From Staphylococcus rostri (lineage in GTDB: Bacteria > Bacillota > Bacilli > Staphylococcales > Staphylococcaceae): 64,000 nucleotides of DNA. How positions within the stretch are numbered: position 1 is the stretch's first letter; each line of letters begins with the position of its first letter. The DNA is taken from contig NZ_PPRF01000019.1 in NCBI RefSeq assembly GCF_002902145.1, positions 1-64,000 of the forward strand, read 5' to 3'. A model generated the notes under the pieces. It saw nothing but the letters and a program-made list of their open reading frames with translations, ran no database searches and was not told the DNA's origin. The position numbers were made by a program, and so were the translations under genes. Shown in pieces: positions 29,140 to 42,102 of this stretch.

Positions 29140-30138
29140 ATGTTTACAGCAGGATTTATTTCACTTGTTATTATAGCGGTACTCGTTATCGTTGCATTGA
29201 TGATTTTATTTTCATTCGTGCCGATTGGTCTATGGATTTCCGCATTAGCAGCAGGTGTGAAAGTAAGTATTGGTACGCTTGTCGGTATGCGTTTACGTCG
29301 TGTATCGCCTAGAAAAGTAATTGGTCCATTAATTAAAGCACACAAGGCAGGCCTTCAAATTACAACGAATCAATTAGAATCACATTATTTAGCGGGTGGT
29401 AACGTTGACCGTGTTGTTGATGCAAATATCGCGGCGCAACGTGCAGATATTAACTTACCATTCGAACGTGGTGCAGCGATTGACCTTGCTGGCCGTGACG
29501 TATTAGAAGCTGTTCAAATGTCTGTTAACCCTAAAGTCATTGAAACACCATTTATTGCCGGTGTTGCGATGAACGGGATTGAAGTAAAAGCCAAAGCGCG
29601 TATTACAGTGCGTGCCAACATTTCACGACTTGTTGGTGGTGCAGGCGAAGATACAATTATCGCACGTGTTGGTGAAGGGATTGTCTCAACAATTGGTTCA
29701 AGTGAACATCACTCACAAGTCCTTGAGAACCCTGACAATATTTCAAAAACAGTATTAAGTAAAGGTCTTGACTCAGGTACAGCCTTTGAAATCTTGTCGA
29801 TTGATATTGCCGATGTAGATATTAGTAAAAACATTGGTGCCGACTTACAAACTGAACAAGCAATTGCTGATAAAAATATTGCACAAGCAAAAGCTGAAGA
29901 ACGTCGTGCAATGGCTGTTGCACAAGAACAAGAAATGAAAGCACGTGTTCAAGAAATGCATGCGAAAGTTGTAGAAGCTGAAGCAGAAGTACCACTTGCG
30001 ATGGCAGAAGCACTTCGCTCAGGTAATATCAGCGTCAAAGAATATTACAACTTAAAAAATATTGAAGCAGATACAGGTATGAGAGAAGCGATTAACAAAC
30101 ATTCTCAAGAACAAAATAACACACCATCTGATCAATAA
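29140..30138 (+). CDS. floA: flotillin-like protein FloA
   Basis: This 332-residue membrane scaffold protein has an N-terminal hydrophobic hairpin (about 5-45), an SPFH/PHB-like domain, and a long C-terminal coiled region rich in Glu, Ala and Gln (about 230-300). The sequence closely follows the FloA (YqfA) family. It organises functional membrane microdomains. It lies between the NfeD gene and a gene for a small anchored protein and probably shares their transcript. The ribosome site AGAAGGAGATGG is strong. Confidence 0.93.
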   Translation: MFTAGFISLVIIAVLVIVALMILFSFVPIGLWISALAAGVKVSIGTLVGMRLRRVSPRKVIGPLIKAHKAGLQITTNQLESHYLAGGNVDRVVDANIAAQRADINLPFERGAAIDLAGRDVLEAVQMSVNPKVIETPFIAGVAMNGIEVKAKARITVRANISRLVGGAGEDTIIARVGEGIVSTIGSSEHHSQVLENPDNISKTVLSKGLDSGTAFEILSIDIADVDISKNIGADLQTEQAIADKNIAQAKAEERRAMAVAQEQEMKARVQEMHAKVVEAEAEVPLAMAEALRSGNISVKEYYNLKNIEADTGMREAINKHSQEQNNTPSDQ

Positions 30139-30151
30139 ATGAGGTGATTTT

Positions 30152-30772
30152 ATGAGTATGGGTTTCATTATCTTTCTAATCACAATTGCGATTTCAATTT
30201 TTAGTGCATTAGGAGATAAACAACATGAAAAACGTCAAAAACAGCAACCACCTCGTCCACAAAAGCCAGTAGAACCCGCTGAAAAGGGGTTTTTCGAAAA
30301 GGTGCAAGAGGCGCTTTCCGAAATGGAACAGACATTGTCTGAACCTGAAAAGACTGAGCCAGAAACACCACAAAAACCGTTCCGCGAAGAAAGACAAGCG
30401 ACGACACGTGTTGAACGCCCTCAGACAATGCGTACGGAGGCTAAGCCTGAACCAGCCCAATCATCTATGAGACGTAATGATGAAGCGCAAGAACGTCAGC
30501 GTCTGAATGATATGGTTAGTGAGCGTATGAATCAACTGGATCATGAGTTACACCGTGAGCGTCAAAAACAATTAGCGCATATTGAACGCCGTGCGAAGAT
30601 GATTATTGAAGATCAGTATTTATCGAATCGTACGAAGCAGATTAAGTTGAAGGCACTAACGGATGCAACGAACGTAAAGGCAACGTCTTCAAAAGGGATG
30701 ACTTTTTCAGACAATGAAGTCGTCAATGGTATGATTTGGTCTGAGATTTTAAACAAACCGAAACAACTATAA
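30152..30772 (+). CDS. membrane-anchored protein of unknown function, flotillin neighbour
   Basis: This 206-residue protein is not recognised as a named family. It has a single N-terminal hydrophobic segment (about 3-20), a Lys/Gln/Pro/Glu-rich linker (25-110), a charged stretch likely to form a coiled coil (110-150, many Glu, Arg and Gln), and a C-terminal part ending in GMIWSEILNKPKQL. It starts 13 bases after floA with the ribosome site GAGGTGAT and ends before a terminator. Its place suggests a role at the membrane with FloA (inference). Confidence 0.8.
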   Translation: MSMGFIIFLITIAISIFSALGDKQHEKRQKQQPPRPQKPVEPAEKGFFEKVQEALSEMEQTLSEPEKTEPETPQKPFREERQATTRVERPQTMRTEAKPEPAQSSMRRNDEAQERQRLNDMVSERMNQLDHELHRERQKQLAHIERRAKMIIEDQYLSNRTKQIKLKALTDATNVKATSSKGMTFSDNEVVNGMIWSEILNKPKQL

Positions 30773-30779
30773 ATTAAGA

Positions 30780-30823
30780 TAGCGAGTTGAAACGACACAC
30801 AAAGTCGAATCAGCTCGCTTTTT
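30780..30823 (+). terminator. terminator of the NfeD-floA operon
   Basis: AGCGAGTTGA (30781-30790) pairs with TCAGCTCGCT (30810-30819), with one bulge, followed by a T run. The following 240 bases hold a repeat element and the phoH promoter but no gene. Confidence 0.75.
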
Positions 30824-30916
30824 CGTTATTGCAGGGGCTAAGCATTGGTAGGCGGTAGCGTTGACTGAAGTGAAATACGGACTCGTAAGCTATTTTACTA
30901 CTCTAGGAGAACATCG

Positions 30917-30950
30917 GAATCTTTGTGATAAATGAGACACTGTCCCACTC
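30917..30950 (+). repeat. dispersed intergenic repeat, second type, copy 1
   Basis: The stretch GAATCTTTGTGATAAATGAG, followed by ACACTGTCCCACTC, closely matches 51418-51451. Both end in the CTGTCCCACTC core that is shared in part with the elements near 5890 and 16300. Confidence 0.5.
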
Positions 30951-30967
30951 ACGAAACGCTAAAATCA

Positions 30968-30976
30968 TGGTATAAT
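30968..30976 (+). promoter_or_regulatory. extended -10 promoter of the phoH operon
   Basis: TGGTATAAT is a perfect extended -10, 86 bases before phoH. No clear -35 is seen. Confidence 0.45.
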
Positions 30977-31062
30977 ATAGGCAAGTGTGAAAGGATTTTA
31001 ATTGTATCTGATCTCTGATTTTTGATAGATTAAAGTTAACAATGAAGTAAAGGAGCGACTGT

Positions 31063-32007
31063 ATGCCTGAAATTATTCAGATAGATGATATCCACCAAGC
31101 ACAAGCGTTGTTAGGCAATAATGACGAACATATTGCGCTTGTTGAAAATGCATTCGGGGTTATCATTCATGCGCGTGGACAAGAAGTTGCAGTGAAAGGA
31201 CAAAAAGTTACAGATGTCACAGCAGCTGAGTCAGTATTACGCAACTTATTAAAAGTCATCGAGAAAGGTGAAAACATTGCTGTTAAAGATGTACAAGCAG
31301 CGATTAAAATGGCGAAAAACGGAACGATCGAACATTTAATCGATTTATATGATGAAGCAATTACGAAAGATGCATATGGTAAAACGATACGACCAAAAAC
31401 AATGGGGCAACGTATGTATATACATGCGATGAAACAACATGACCTTGTATTTGGTATCGGACCAGCTGGGACAGGGAAGACATTTTTAGCAGTTGTTTAT
31501 GCTGCGAAAGCATTACGTGCAGGACAAGTTAAACGCATTGTATTAACACGACCAGCTGTGGAAGCAGGGGAATCGCTCGGTTTTTTACCAGGTGACTTGA
31601 AAGAAAAGGTCGATCCGTATTTACGTCCATTATACGATGGGTTGCACACAGTATTAGGCGTGGAACAAACGACGCGTTTTATCGAACGTGGCGTCATTGA
31701 AATTGCACCACTTGCGTACATGCGCGGACGTACATTGGATGATGCATTCGTCATACTGGATGAGGCACAAAATACAACGCAAGCACAGATGAAGATGTTT
31801 TTAACACGTTTAGGTTTCGGCTCTAAAATGGTCGTAACGGGTGATAAAACACAAATCGACTTACCGAAAGGCGTAAAAAGTGGGCTTGTAGAGGCAGAGC
31901 AACGTCTAAAAGGACTTAAAGGGTTAAGCATACAGCACCTTGACCAGGCAGATGTGGTACGTCATCCACTCGTTGGCCGCATTATTACACGATATGAGGA
32001 GGAATAA
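31063..32007 (+). CDS. phoH: PhoH-like ATPase
   Basis: This 314-residue cytoplasmic P-loop ATPase has an N-terminal KH-like segment and the Walker A motif GPAGTGKT at 133-140. The Walker B region is FVILDEAQN, followed by the [13 protein letters not shown] motif typical of the PhoH family. It is linked to RNA metabolism through its neighbour ybeY. It heads the conserved phoH-ybeY-dgkA-cdd-era-recO operon; ybeY starts 1 base after its stop. Confidence 0.93.
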   Translation: MPEIIQIDDIHQAQALLGNNDEHIALVENAFGVIIHARGQEVAVKGQKVTDVTAAESVLRNLLKVIEKGENIAVKDVQAAIKMAKNGTIEHLIDLYDEAITKDAYGKTIRPKTMGQRMYIHAMKQHDLVFGIGPAGTGKTFLAVVYAAKALRAGQVKRIVLTRPAVEAGESLGFLPGDLKEKVDPYLRPLYDGLHTVLGVEQTTRFIERGVIEIAPLAYMRGRTLDDAFVILDEAQNTTQAQMKMFLTRLGFGSKMVVTGDKTQIDLPKGVKSGLVEAEQRLKGLKGLSIQHLDQADVVRHPLVGRIITRYEEE

Positions 32008-32008
32008 C

Positions 32009-32473
32009 ATGTTCACTATTGATTTTAATGATCATACCGAATTAGTAGAACAAGCATGGATTGACCAGATTGAGCGCTTGCTTACATTTGCGAAACAGCA
32101 AGAAGGTATTGAGGAAGCAGCTGAGCTATCCGTTAGTTTTGTAGATAAGACAGAAATTCAAGAAATCAATCGTGATTATCGAGATAAAGATAAAGTAACA
32201 GATGTTATTTCGTTTGCGTTTGAAGAAGAAGAGGATGTATTTGAAGGTGCAGATATTCCACGCGTCTTAGGTGATATTATTATTTGTACAGATGTAGCTA
32301 AAGACCAAGCTGAACAATACAATCATTCTTTTGAGCGTGAATTAGGCTTTCTCGCACTGCACGGTTTTTTACATTTACTCGGCTATGATCATATGACCGA
32401 AGCAGATGAAAAAGAAATGTTTGGACGCCAAGACGCTATCCTAACAGCATTTGGCTTAACGAGAGACGCATGA
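32009..32473 (+). CDS. ybeY: endoribonuclease YbeY
   Basis: This 154-residue metal-dependent RNase acts in 16S rRNA maturation and ribosome quality control. The zinc motif [11 protein letters not shown] places ligands at His118, His122 and His128, and the earlier VTDVISFAF block is also family-specific. The ATG at 32009 lies behind GAGGAGG inside the end of phoH. Its last bases overlap dgkA by 4 bases (ATGA). Confidence 0.95.
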   Translation: MFTIDFNDHTELVEQAWIDQIERLLTFAKQQEGIEEAAELSVSFVDKTEIQEINRDYRDKDKVTDVISFAFEEEEDVFEGADIPRVLGDIIICTDVAKDQAEQYNHSFERELGFLALHGFLHLLGYDHMTEADEKEMFGRQDAILTAFGLTRDA

Positions 32474-32808
32474 TTGCACGATTCAAGCATGCGTTCGAAG
32501 GTGGCTGGACACTGTTAACGAAGGATCATAATTTTTTGATGCATTTGATAGCGGGTGGTGTTGCGATTGTACTTGGATTTGCATGCCATATTAGCTTACT
32601 AGAATGGCTGTTTATCATTACGGCTATTTTCATTGTTTGGTTAACTGAAGCGCTCAATACAGCCATTGAGTATGCGGTTGATTTGGTTACGACTGACTAT
32701 CATATCGATGCAAAACGCGCCAAAGATATTGCTGCCTTTAGTGTACTGCTTGCTTCGATTTTTGCATTAATCATTGGCGCTATCATATTTTTACCAAAAT
32801 TATTTTGA
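32470..32808 (+). CDS. dgkA: diacylglycerol/undecaprenol kinase
   Basis: This 112-residue integral membrane kinase has three hydrophobic segments and the signature [15 protein letters not shown] (about 58-72), whose Glu and Asn residues bind metal and ATP. In Gram-positive bacteria the enzyme mainly phosphorylates undecaprenol. It overlaps ybeY by 4 bases and precedes cdd by 13 bases. Confidence 0.93.
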   Translation: MIARFKHAFEGGWTLLTKDHNFLMHLIAGGVAIVLGFACHISLLEWLFIITAIFIVWLTEALNTAIEYAVDLVTTDYHIDAKRAKDIAAFSVLLASIFALIIGAIIFLPKLF

Positions 32809-32821
32809 GGAGATGACGCTT

Positions 32822-33229
32822 ATGTCATACACAGACAAACATTTTGAAGAAGTAAGAAAAGCACAACAAAATGCCTACGCACCATACAGCGAATTCAAAG
32901 TGGGCGCGTACCTTTTAACGAAAGATGGTAAAACTTTTTACGGTGCAAATATTGAAAACGCAGCGTATCCAGCGACAATTTGTGCAGAACGTTCAGCGCT
33001 TGTTGCGGCGATGTCACAAGGTTATCGTCCGGGCGACTTTGAATCAATCACAGTAACGGTCGATAGCGATGAAGTTTCTTCACCATGTGGCACATGTCGT
33101 CAGGTGTTGAAAGAATTATGTGATGATGATATGCCTGTTTATATGACGAACCATAAAGGCGAAATGAAAGAACGAACGGTTGCAGAATTATTACCACTTG
33201 GATTTTCAGGAAAGGATTTAAATAACTAA
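32822..33229 (+). CDS. cdd: cytidine deaminase
   Basis: This 135-residue homotetrameric-type enzyme converts cytidine and deoxycytidine to uridine and deoxyuridine. Zinc ligands are Cys54 (with catalytic Glu56 in the CAE motif) and Cys89 and Cys92 in PCGTC. The ATG at 32822 follows GAGGAG; an in-frame start at 32774 inside dgkA is rejected. Its stop overlaps the era start by one base. Confidence 0.96.
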   Translation: MSYTDKHFEEVRKAQQNAYAPYSEFKVGAYLLTKDGKTFYGANIENAAYPATICAERSALVAAMSQGYRPGDFESITVTVDSDEVSSPCGTCRQVLKELCDDDMPVYMTNHKGEMKERTVAELLPLGFSGKDLNN

Positions 33230-34125
33230 TGAATGAATATAAATCGGGATTTGTTACGATTATTGGCCGCCCAAACGTTGGGAAATCAACTTTTGTAAAT
33301 AGAGTGATTGGCCATAAAATTGCGATTATGTCGGATAAAGCACAGACGACACGCAATAAAATACAAGGTGTTATGACGCAAGATGATGCCCAAATTATTT
33401 TCTTGGATACACCCGGTATTCATAAACCAAAACATAAACTAGGTGACTACATGATGAAAGTAGCGAAAAATACGCTATCTGAAATTGATGCGGTTATGTT
33501 TATGGTTAATGCGAATGAGGAGATTGGTCGAGGCGATCAGTACATTATGGAAATGCTTAAGACGGTCAAAACACCTGTCTTCTTAGTGTTGAACAAAATC
33601 GACTTAGTACATCCTGATGACTTAATGCCTAAAATCGAGCAATATCAAGCGTATATGTCATTTGCAGAAATTATTCCGATTTCTGCGTTGGAAGGTCATA
33701 ACGTTGATCATTTTCTTAACGTACTGAAAAGTTACCTGCCTGAAGGACCACAATACTATCCAGACGGTCAAATTTCAGATCACCCTGAACAATTCGTTGT
33801 AAGCGAGTTAATCCGTGAAAAAATCTTACAAACAACATCTGAAGAAATTCCACACTCAATTGGCGTTAACGTTGAACGTATGGTTCAAGAGTCTGAGGAT
33901 CGTGTAAGAGTTGAAGCGGTGATTTACGTTGAACGTGATTCACAAAAAGGCATCGTTATCGGTAAGGGTGGTAAAAAACTGAAAGAAATCGGTAAACGTG
34001 CACGATTAGATATTGAACATTTGCTCGGTTCAAAAGTGTATCTTGATTTATGGGTGAAAGTTCAAAAAGACTGGCGTAACAAATCTCATTTTATTAAACA
34101 AATGGGCTATGTTGAAGACGAATAG
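33229..34125 (+). CDS. era: GTPase Era
   Basis: This 298-residue GTPase binds 16S rRNA near its 3' end during 30S assembly. The P-loop is GRPNVGKST (13-21), followed by a DTPG motif, an NKID motif and a C-terminal KH domain with [13 protein letters not shown]. It starts on the last base of the cdd stop codon. The ybeY-era proximity matches their shared role in 16S rRNA maturation. Confidence 0.96.
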   Translation: MNEYKSGFVTIIGRPNVGKSTFVNRVIGHKIAIMSDKAQTTRNKIQGVMTQDDAQIIFLDTPGIHKPKHKLGDYMMKVAKNTLSEIDAVMFMVNANEEIGRGDQYIMEMLKTVKTPVFLVLNKIDLVHPDDLMPKIEQYQAYMSFAEIIPISALEGHNVDHFLNVLKSYLPEGPQYYPDGQISDHPEQFVVSELIREKILQTTSEEIPHSIGVNVERMVQESEDRVRVEAVIYVERDSQKGIVIGKGGKKLKEIGKRARLDIEHLLGSKVYLDLWVKVQKDWRNKSHFIKQMGYVEDE

Positions 34126-34145
34126 GTAACAAGGTGGGGCGATAA

Positions 34146-34907
34146 ATGCTCGTCAAACAAAAAGGGATTATTATTAAGACGGTTGATTATGGCGAATCGG
34201 ATAAAATCATTACTGTACTGAATGAACACGGGGCGAAAATTCCGTTGATGGTAAGACGTGCTAAAAAGGCCAAATCGGGATTACAAGCATCGACGCAGTT
34301 ATTTGTGGAAGGTTTGTTTATATACAACAAGTGGCGCGGCATGGGGACGTTAACGTCAGTAGATGTCATCAATAGCCATTACGATTTGCGTATCGACTTA
34401 TTTACAAATAGTTATGCGACGTTGTGTTTAGAGACGATTGACGGTGCTTTTGATGCCGATAAAGTTGACCCACAGATGTATGCGTTATTAACGTTTGCAC
34501 TTACGCAAATTGATGCGGGCGTTTCAGCACAACTCGTCGCAAATATCGTCATGTTAAAATGCATCACGTATTATGGTTTTGACATTAACTTGACGCATTG
34601 TGCGGTTAAAAACACGGATGAACCTGGTGAATTTGTCGGGTATAGTTTTAAATATGATGGTGTCATTTCTAAAACAGCGGCGCACCTAGATTCCCATTTA
34701 ATGCCGTTGTCGAACAAAGCACTCTATTTAATGGCGATACTGAAACAACTGCCATTATCTAAAATTAATAGCCTTTCAATTCATGAAGACATTATTGAAG
34801 AAATGTCACAGTTTATTTTAATGATTTATAAAGAATATGCGGGGATGTATTTTAAAAGTCAGCGCATGATAAACCAATTGCGTCGTTTCAATGCGTCGTT
34901 CGAATAA
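34146..34907 (+). CDS. recO: DNA repair protein RecO
   Basis: This 253-residue protein helps load RecA on single-stranded DNA with RecF and RecR. An N-terminal OB fold ([18 protein letters not shown]) is followed by a helical domain. The usual four zinc cysteines are not all present: only two (in the TLCLET and [15 protein letters not shown] regions plus one more) are seen, as in other staphylococcal RecO as far as I recall. It ends the phoH operon before a bidirectional terminator. Confidence 0.92.
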   Translation: MLVKQKGIIIKTVDYGESDKIITVLNEHGAKIPLMVRRAKKAKSGLQASTQLFVEGLFIYNKWRGMGTLTSVDVINSHYDLRIDLFTNSYATLCLETIDGAFDADKVDPQMYALLTFALTQIDAGVSAQLVANIVMLKCITYYGFDINLTHCAVKNTDEPGEFVGYSFKYDGVISKTAAHLDSHLMPLSNKALYLMAILKQLPLSKINSLSIHEDIIEEMSQFILMIYKEYAGMYFKSQRMINQLRRFNASFE

Positions 34908-34912
34908 CAAGC

Positions 34913-34958
34913 AAAAAGCATTGCAGTTTTATGGTGAACATAAAATGCAATGCTTTTT
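34913..34958. terminator. bidirectional terminator between recO and glyQS
   Basis: AAAAAGCATTGCA (34913-34925) and TGCAATGCTTTTT (34946-34958) are perfect inverted repeats with A and T runs on both sides, serving the two converging genes. Confidence 0.88.
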
Positions 34959-34970
34959 AATTAAGTTAAT

Positions 34971-36362
34971 TTAGAATTTTACTTTTTCTGCTAAGAATGC
35001 ATTTAATTCGCTAATTGGCATACGCACTTGTTCCATTGTGTCACGATGACGTACTGTCACTTGTTGGTCTTCAAGTGAATCGAAGTCAAACGTTATACAG
35101 TATGGTGTACCGATTTCATCTTGACGACGGTAACGTTTACCGATTGATTGTGACTCATCAAAGTCTACAACGAATTCTTCGCTCAATTGCTCGTATACTT
35201 TAATGGCATCTGCAGACAATTTCTTGCTTAATGGTAAAATTGCTGCTTTGTATGGTGCGATGGCAGGGTGGAAGTGTAATACTGTACGTGCGTCTTTGCT
35301 ACCTTCAACACCTTCTTCATCGTATGCATCACATAAGAATGCTAACGTCACACGGTCTGCACCAAGTGATGGTTCAATACAATATGGAATGTATTTTTCG
35401 TTAGTTTCTGGATCGTGGTATCTGAAGTCATCACCAGAATGTTCACTATGTTGTTTTAAGTCATAGTCTGTACGACTTGCGATACCCCATAGCTCACCCC
35501 AACCGAATGGGAAGCGGAATTCGATATCTGTTGTTGCGTTAGAGTAGTGTGATAACTCATCTTCGTCATGATCACGTAAACGGAGGTTTTCATCATTTAA
35601 ACCTAAGTCTTTTAACCATTTCGCTGCAAATTCTTTCCAGTAGTTTTGCCATTCGATTTCAGTACCTGGTTTACAGAAGAATTCAAGTTCCATTTGTTCG
35701 AATTCACGTGTACGGAAGATAAAGTTACCTGGTGTAATTTCGTTACGGAAAGATTTACCGATTTGACCGATACCAAATGGCAATTTCTTTCTCATTGAAC
35801 GTTGTACGTTTTTATAGTTTACGAAAATACCTTGTGCTGTCTCAGGACGCATGAAGATTTCGTTTGTAGAATCTTCAGTAACACCTTGGAATGTTTTGAA
35901 CATTAAGTTGAATTGACGAATGTCTGTCCAGTTTGCTGTACCGCTGACTGGGCAAGTGATACCTTCTTCGTCAATGACACGTTTCATTTCTTCAAAACTC
36001 ATACCGTCAGCAATGAAGTTTTCGTCGCCTTTAACATTCGCCATATAATCTTCAATTAATTTGTCTGCACGGTAACGAATTTTACTATCTTTGTTGTCGA
36101 TCATTGGGTCATTGAAGTTACCAATGTGACCTGACGCTTCCCATGTTTTAGGGTTCATTAAGATGGCAGCATCTAAACCAACGTTATAAGGGGATTGCGT
36201 GATGAATTTTTTCCACCATGCTTTTTTGATGTTATTTTTTAATTCAACACCTAGCGGACCGTAATCCCATGTGTTTGCAAGACCACCGTAGATTTCACTA
36301 CCTGGGAAGACGAATCCTCTGTGTTTCGCCAATTGAACAATTGTATCCATATTTTTTTCCAT
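34971..36362 (-). CDS. glyQS: glycyl-tRNA synthetase (dimeric type)
   Basis: This 463-residue class II synthetase charges tRNA-Gly. It is the single-chain eukaryote-like dimeric form, with motif 2 around [21 protein letters not shown] and motif 3 near [14 protein letters not shown], and an anticodon-binding domain at the C-terminus. The start ATG follows AAGGAG on the reverse strand. Expression is controlled by the T-box leader immediately upstream. Confidence 0.96.
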   Translation of the reverse strand: MEKNMDTIVQLAKHRGFVFPGSEIYGGLANTWDYGPLGVELKNNIKKAWWKKFITQSPYNVGLDAAILMNPKTWEASGHIGNFNDPMIDNKDSKIRYRADKLIEDYMANVKGDENFIADGMSFEEMKRVIDEEGITCPVSGTANWTDIRQFNLMFKTFQGVTEDSTNEIFMRPETAQGIFVNYKNVQRSMRKKLPFGIGQIGKSFRNEITPGNFIFRTREFEQMELEFFCKPGTEIEWQNYWKEFAAKWLKDLGLNDENLRLRDHDEDELSHYSNATTDIEFRFPFGWGELWGIASRTDYDLKQHSEHSGDDFRYHDPETNEKYIPYCIEPSLGADRVTLAFLCDAYDEEGVEGSKDARTVLHFHPAIAPYKAAILPLSKKLSADAIKVYEQLSEEFVVDFDESQSIGKRYRRQDEIGTPYCITFDFDSLEDQQVTVRHRDTMEQVRMPISELNAFLAEKVKF

Positions 36363-36383
36363 TGCTGTTCACTCCTTCAAAAT

Positions 36384-36541
36384 AAAAAGCCCCAAGGCAA
36401 AGAAATAAATTCTTAACCTTGGGACGAATTAACATTGTAATCCGCGGTTCCACCCAAATTAGTGTCGCCACTCGCTTTAGTTCATTTAAGTTGTATGCCA
36501 ATTAAATGTGTTAAGCTTTCACTGTCCTTAACTCGCTTTAA
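36384..36541 (-). promoter_or_regulatory. glycyl T-box riboswitch of glyQS
   Basis: The reverse strand carries the T-box core GGGTGGAACCGCGG (complement of 36442-36455), which pairs with the tRNA acceptor end. A likely GGC glycine specifier lies at the complement of 36497-36499. A terminator (complement of 36384-36424) has arms CCCAAGG and CCTTGGG and ends in five T. The leader is short, and TAAAGCGAGT occurs twice on this strand (complements of 36531-36540 and 36470-36479). Uncharged tRNA-Gly should allow read-through. Confidence 0.9.
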
Positions 36542-36546
36542 TCAAT

Positions 36547-36575
36547 ATTTTATGCTATCAATGGTAGAAAGGCAA
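36547..36575 (-). promoter_or_regulatory. promoter of the glyQS leader
   Basis: On the reverse strand TTGCCT (complement of 36570-36575) and TAAAAT (complement of 36547-36552) are 17 bases apart, directly before the T-box leader. Confidence 0.5.
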
Positions 36576-36587
36576 GTGAAAACATAA

Positions 36588-36616
36588 TTGTATAACAATA
36601 AATTACAAGCTATAAT
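36588..36616 (+). promoter_or_regulatory. promoter of ccpN
   Basis: TTGTAT (36588-36593) and TATAAT (36611-36616) are exactly 17 bases apart. They lie back to back with the glyQS promoter and leave a leader of about 150 bases. That leader contains a strong ribosome site at 36717-36724 that does not serve ccpN. Confidence 0.6.
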
Positions 36617-36776
36617 AGTGTTTATATTATAAATCATTGCCACAAATTATATGAAGTGCAGTCTTTAGACGTTAATACAATAAAGAATATCAATAAATAT
36701 GATGCTAATATTTAGAAAAGGAGGCAATTCTGCTATTTAATGAGCATAACCTTGTAACGGTTTTAAATAGTCAGAG

Positions 36777-37406
36777 ATGATCATCGAACTCAATCAACGA
36801 CAAGAAAAAATTATAGAAATCGTAAAATCATCGGGACCTATTACGGGTGAGAAAATTGCTGAACAACTCAACTTGACACGTGCAACATTAAGACCTGACT
36901 TAGCAATTTTAACCATGTCAGGATTTTTAGAAGCACGACCACGCGTAGGTTACTTTTATTCAGGTAAATCACGCGCACAGCTGTTAACAGAACCACTTAA
37001 AAATCAAATTGTAAAAGATTATCAATCACATCCTGTTATTTTAAAAAGTGATGTGACAGTTTATGATGCTATTTGTGCTATATTCATTGAAGATGTTGGC
37101 ACACTATTTATTGTAAATGCGGACAATGAGCTCGTAGGTGTTGTTTCTCGTAAAGACTTATTACGCGCATCAATGGCAGGGCAAGATATTCACAATATGC
37201 CGGTGAATATTATTATGACACGCATGCCGAACATCGTATTGCTGAAAGAAAACGACTATGTGCTTTATGCAGCAAAACAAATGATTGATAAAGAGATAGA
37301 CTCTATTCCAATTGTTAAAGAAAAAGAAAATGGCAATTATGAAGTAACTGGCCGAATATCAAAAACGACAATTACAAAATTATTCGTATCATTATTTGAT
37401 CAGTAG
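36777..37406 (+). CDS. ccpN: CcpN-type transcription repressor (HTH plus two CBS domains)
   Basis: This 209-residue regulator has an N-terminal winged helix (about 1-65, with [20 protein letters not shown]) and two CBS domains (about 80-205). In B. subtilis CcpN represses gluconeogenic genes and responds to ATP and ADP. The gene starts at ATG 36777 with a poor ribosome site; AAAGGAGG lies 53 bases upstream. Just 13 bases after its stop comes the DUF299 kinase regulator, the same pairing as yqzB-yqfL of B. subtilis, and dnaG and rpoD follow. Confidence 0.9.
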   Translation: MIIELNQRQEKIIEIVKSSGPITGEKIAEQLNLTRATLRPDLAILTMSGFLEARPRVGYFYSGKSRAQLLTEPLKNQIVKDYQSHPVILKSDVTVYDAICAIFIEDVGTLFIVNADNELVGVVSRKDLLRASMAGQDIHNMPVNIIMTRMPNIVLLKENDYVLYAAKQMIDKEIDSIPIVKEKENGNYEVTGRISKTTITKLFVSLFDQ

Positions 37407-37419
37407 GAGGCAATCAACA

Positions 37420-38244
37420 ATGGCTAATACAAAAATTATCATCGCATCAGACTCAGTTGGTGAAACAGCTGAACTTGTCGCAAAGGCGTGTATGTCGCAA
37501 TTTAATAATTGTGAAGTAACTTCTGAAATAATGCGCTACCCATATATTGAAACGAAACAAAACATTGATGAAGTCATCGCAATGGCAAAAGAATGTGACA
37601 GCATTGTCATTTATACACTCGTAAAACCCGAAATTCGTGAATATATGGAAGGACTCATTGTTGAACATAATATTAAATCGGTCGATATTATGGGACCAAT
37701 TATGCAAACGATGGAACATGTATTCCAACAAGCACCGTTAAATGAACCAGGTATCGTTCATAAGCTCGATGAAGACTACTTCAAAAAAATCGAAGCAATG
37801 GAGTTTGCAGTAAAATACGATGACGGTAAAGATCCAAAAGGGCTTCCGAAAGCGGATATCGTGTTAATTGGTGTATCACGCACATCAAAAACACCGATTT
37901 CTCAATATTTGGCGCACAAACGCTACAAAGTGATGAACGTACCAATCGTTCCTGAAGTATCACCACCTGATATGTTATTTGAAATCGACCCAAAAAAATG
38001 TGTTGCGCTTAAAATTAGTCCTGAAAAATTAAATGCCATTCGTAAAGAGCGTTTAAAACAACTCGGATTATCGGATTCAGCACGATATGCTAATGACAAA
38101 CGCATTGAAGAAGAACTCGACTATTTCAATCGTATTGTTGAAAAAATCGGCTGCCCAGTGCTAGATGTTTCTGAAAAAGCAATTGAAGAAACTGCCAATA
38201 ACATCATTCAAATTATCGAGCATAAAGATTCCATTTTAAATTAA
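37420..38244 (+). CDS. pyruvate phosphate dikinase / PEP synthase regulatory protein (DUF299)
   Basis: This 274-residue protein is of the family of bifunctional kinase and pyrophosphorylases that switch pyruvate phosphate dikinase or PEP synthase on and off by threonine phosphorylation. The P-loop-like motif [15 protein letters not shown] lies about two thirds of the way through, and the N-terminal [13 protein letters not shown] is typical. AGGAGG precedes ATG 37420; an in-frame ATG at 37396 overlaps ccpN and is rejected. No target kinase gene is in the window, so which form is regulated is unknown. Confidence 0.9.
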   Translation: MANTKIIIASDSVGETAELVAKACMSQFNNCEVTSEIMRYPYIETKQNIDEVIAMAKECDSIVIYTLVKPEIREYMEGLIVEHNIKSVDIMGPIMQTMEHVFQQAPLNEPGIVHKLDEDYFKKIEAMEFAVKYDDGKDPKGLPKADIVLIGVSRTSKTPISQYLAHKRYKVMNVPIVPEVSPPDMLFEIDPKKCVALKISPEKLNAIRKERLKQLGLSDSARYANDKRIEEELDYFNRIVEKIGCPVLDVSEKAIEETANNIIQIIEHKDSILN

Positions 38245-38257
38245 AAAATAGTATAAT
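38229..38257 (+). promoter_or_regulatory. possible promoter of dnaG-rpoD
   Basis: TATAAT (38252-38257) is a perfect -10, with a weak TTCCAT 17 bases upstream. It would allow dnaG and rpoD to be transcribed apart from ccpN. Confidence 0.4.
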
Positions 38258-38328
38258 AGTGACGTTATTCTAAAGTCATTCAGATGTTTAGCAATGCATT
38301 GTAGAAGACAAATTAATAGGTGATGTGT

Positions 38329-41246
<2,918 letters not shown>

Positions 41247-41280
41247 TACTTTAGTTCCATCATAAATTGAATTTATGCAT

Positions 41281-41331
41281 AGACGGGAAGATAACCCATT
41301 TTGAAAATGTGGCTGTTATTCCCGTCTTTTT
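41281..41331 (+). terminator. terminator of the dnaG-rpoD operon
   Basis: AGACGGGAAGATAAC (41281-41295) pairs with GTTATTCCCGTCT (41315-41327), with two unpaired bases, and five T follow. Confidence 0.85.
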
Positions 41332-41421
41332 ATCATGTCAACAATAGTCATAGTCTTAAAAAATAAAAATCTGTATAATAGATTAAGAAATTAGAGTTGT
41401 ATAATTAAAGGAGTCACGAGA

Positions 41422-42102
41422 ATGATACCAATTAATCGACGTTTACAAAAAGTGAGTGAATATATTATAGGAGATAGTCTAGCTGACATTGGCTCAGACC
41501 ATGCCTTTTTACCAATGTACAGTCTTGAACAAGGGCAAATCAAATCAGCCATCGCAGGTGAAGTGATTCCGGGTCCATATCAATCTGCGGTTAACAGCGT
41601 GCAAAGACATGGTTACCATAACCAAATTGATATTCGTCTAGGCGATGGCTTAACGATTCTAAATCCAGAAGATGATCATGTAGACACTGTCACTATTTGT
41701 GGAATGGGCGGACCGCTTATTGCGAAAATCTTAACACAGGGCTTTGAACACATTCCATATCGCCCAAGACTCATCCTGCAATCCAATATTCAATCTGAAC
41801 CGATTCGTCGATTTTTACAGGCTAATGGCTATCAGATTGTCACTGAAACATTAATTAAAGAGCGCGCACACATTTATGAAATTATTGTTGCTGACCCAGG
41901 TACAATGACTTTATCAGCACGAGATTTGAAATTCGGCCCGTTTTTACACCCGAATCCTTCAGAACTGTTTGTAGAAAAATGGACGCGTGAAATTGAAGCT
42001 TTACATGATATTAAGGAACAATTAGATCCGGTTCGTCATCAAGCGCGATATGATGAAATTACGAGACAAGAAAATGAAATCAAAGAGGTGTTAAATCAAT
42101 GA
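41422..42102 (+). CDS. trmK: tRNA (adenine(22)-N(1))-methyltransferase TrmK
   Basis: This 226-residue class I methyltransferase makes m1A22 in tRNA. The motif ADIGSDHAFLP near the N-terminus is the SAM-binding loop, TICGMGGPLIAKIL marks the family, and the C-terminal part forms a coiled coil. A TATAAT (41374-41379) and GGAG ribosome site lie upstream. It overlaps the next gene by 4 bases (ATGA), a pairing conserved in Bacillales. Confidence 0.93.
   Translation: MIPINRRLQKVSEYIIGDSLADIGSDHAFLPMYSLEQGQIKSAIAGEVIPGPYQSAVNSVQRHGYHNQIDIRLGDGLTILNPEDDHVDTVTICGMGGPLIAKILTQGFEHIPYRPRLILQSNIQSEPIRRFLQANGYQIVTETLIKERAHIYEIIVADPGTMTLSARDLKFGPFLHPNPSELFVEKWTREIEALHDIKEQLDPVRHQARYDEITRQENEIKEVLNQ

Noticed and set aside
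31497-31931. 144-residue reverse ORF inside phoH
   Set aside because: It is a shadow created by codon bias opposite the ATPase domain.
35203-35466. Forward ORF inside glyQS
   Set aside because: It is antisense to a conserved synthetase and shows no domain or ribosome site.
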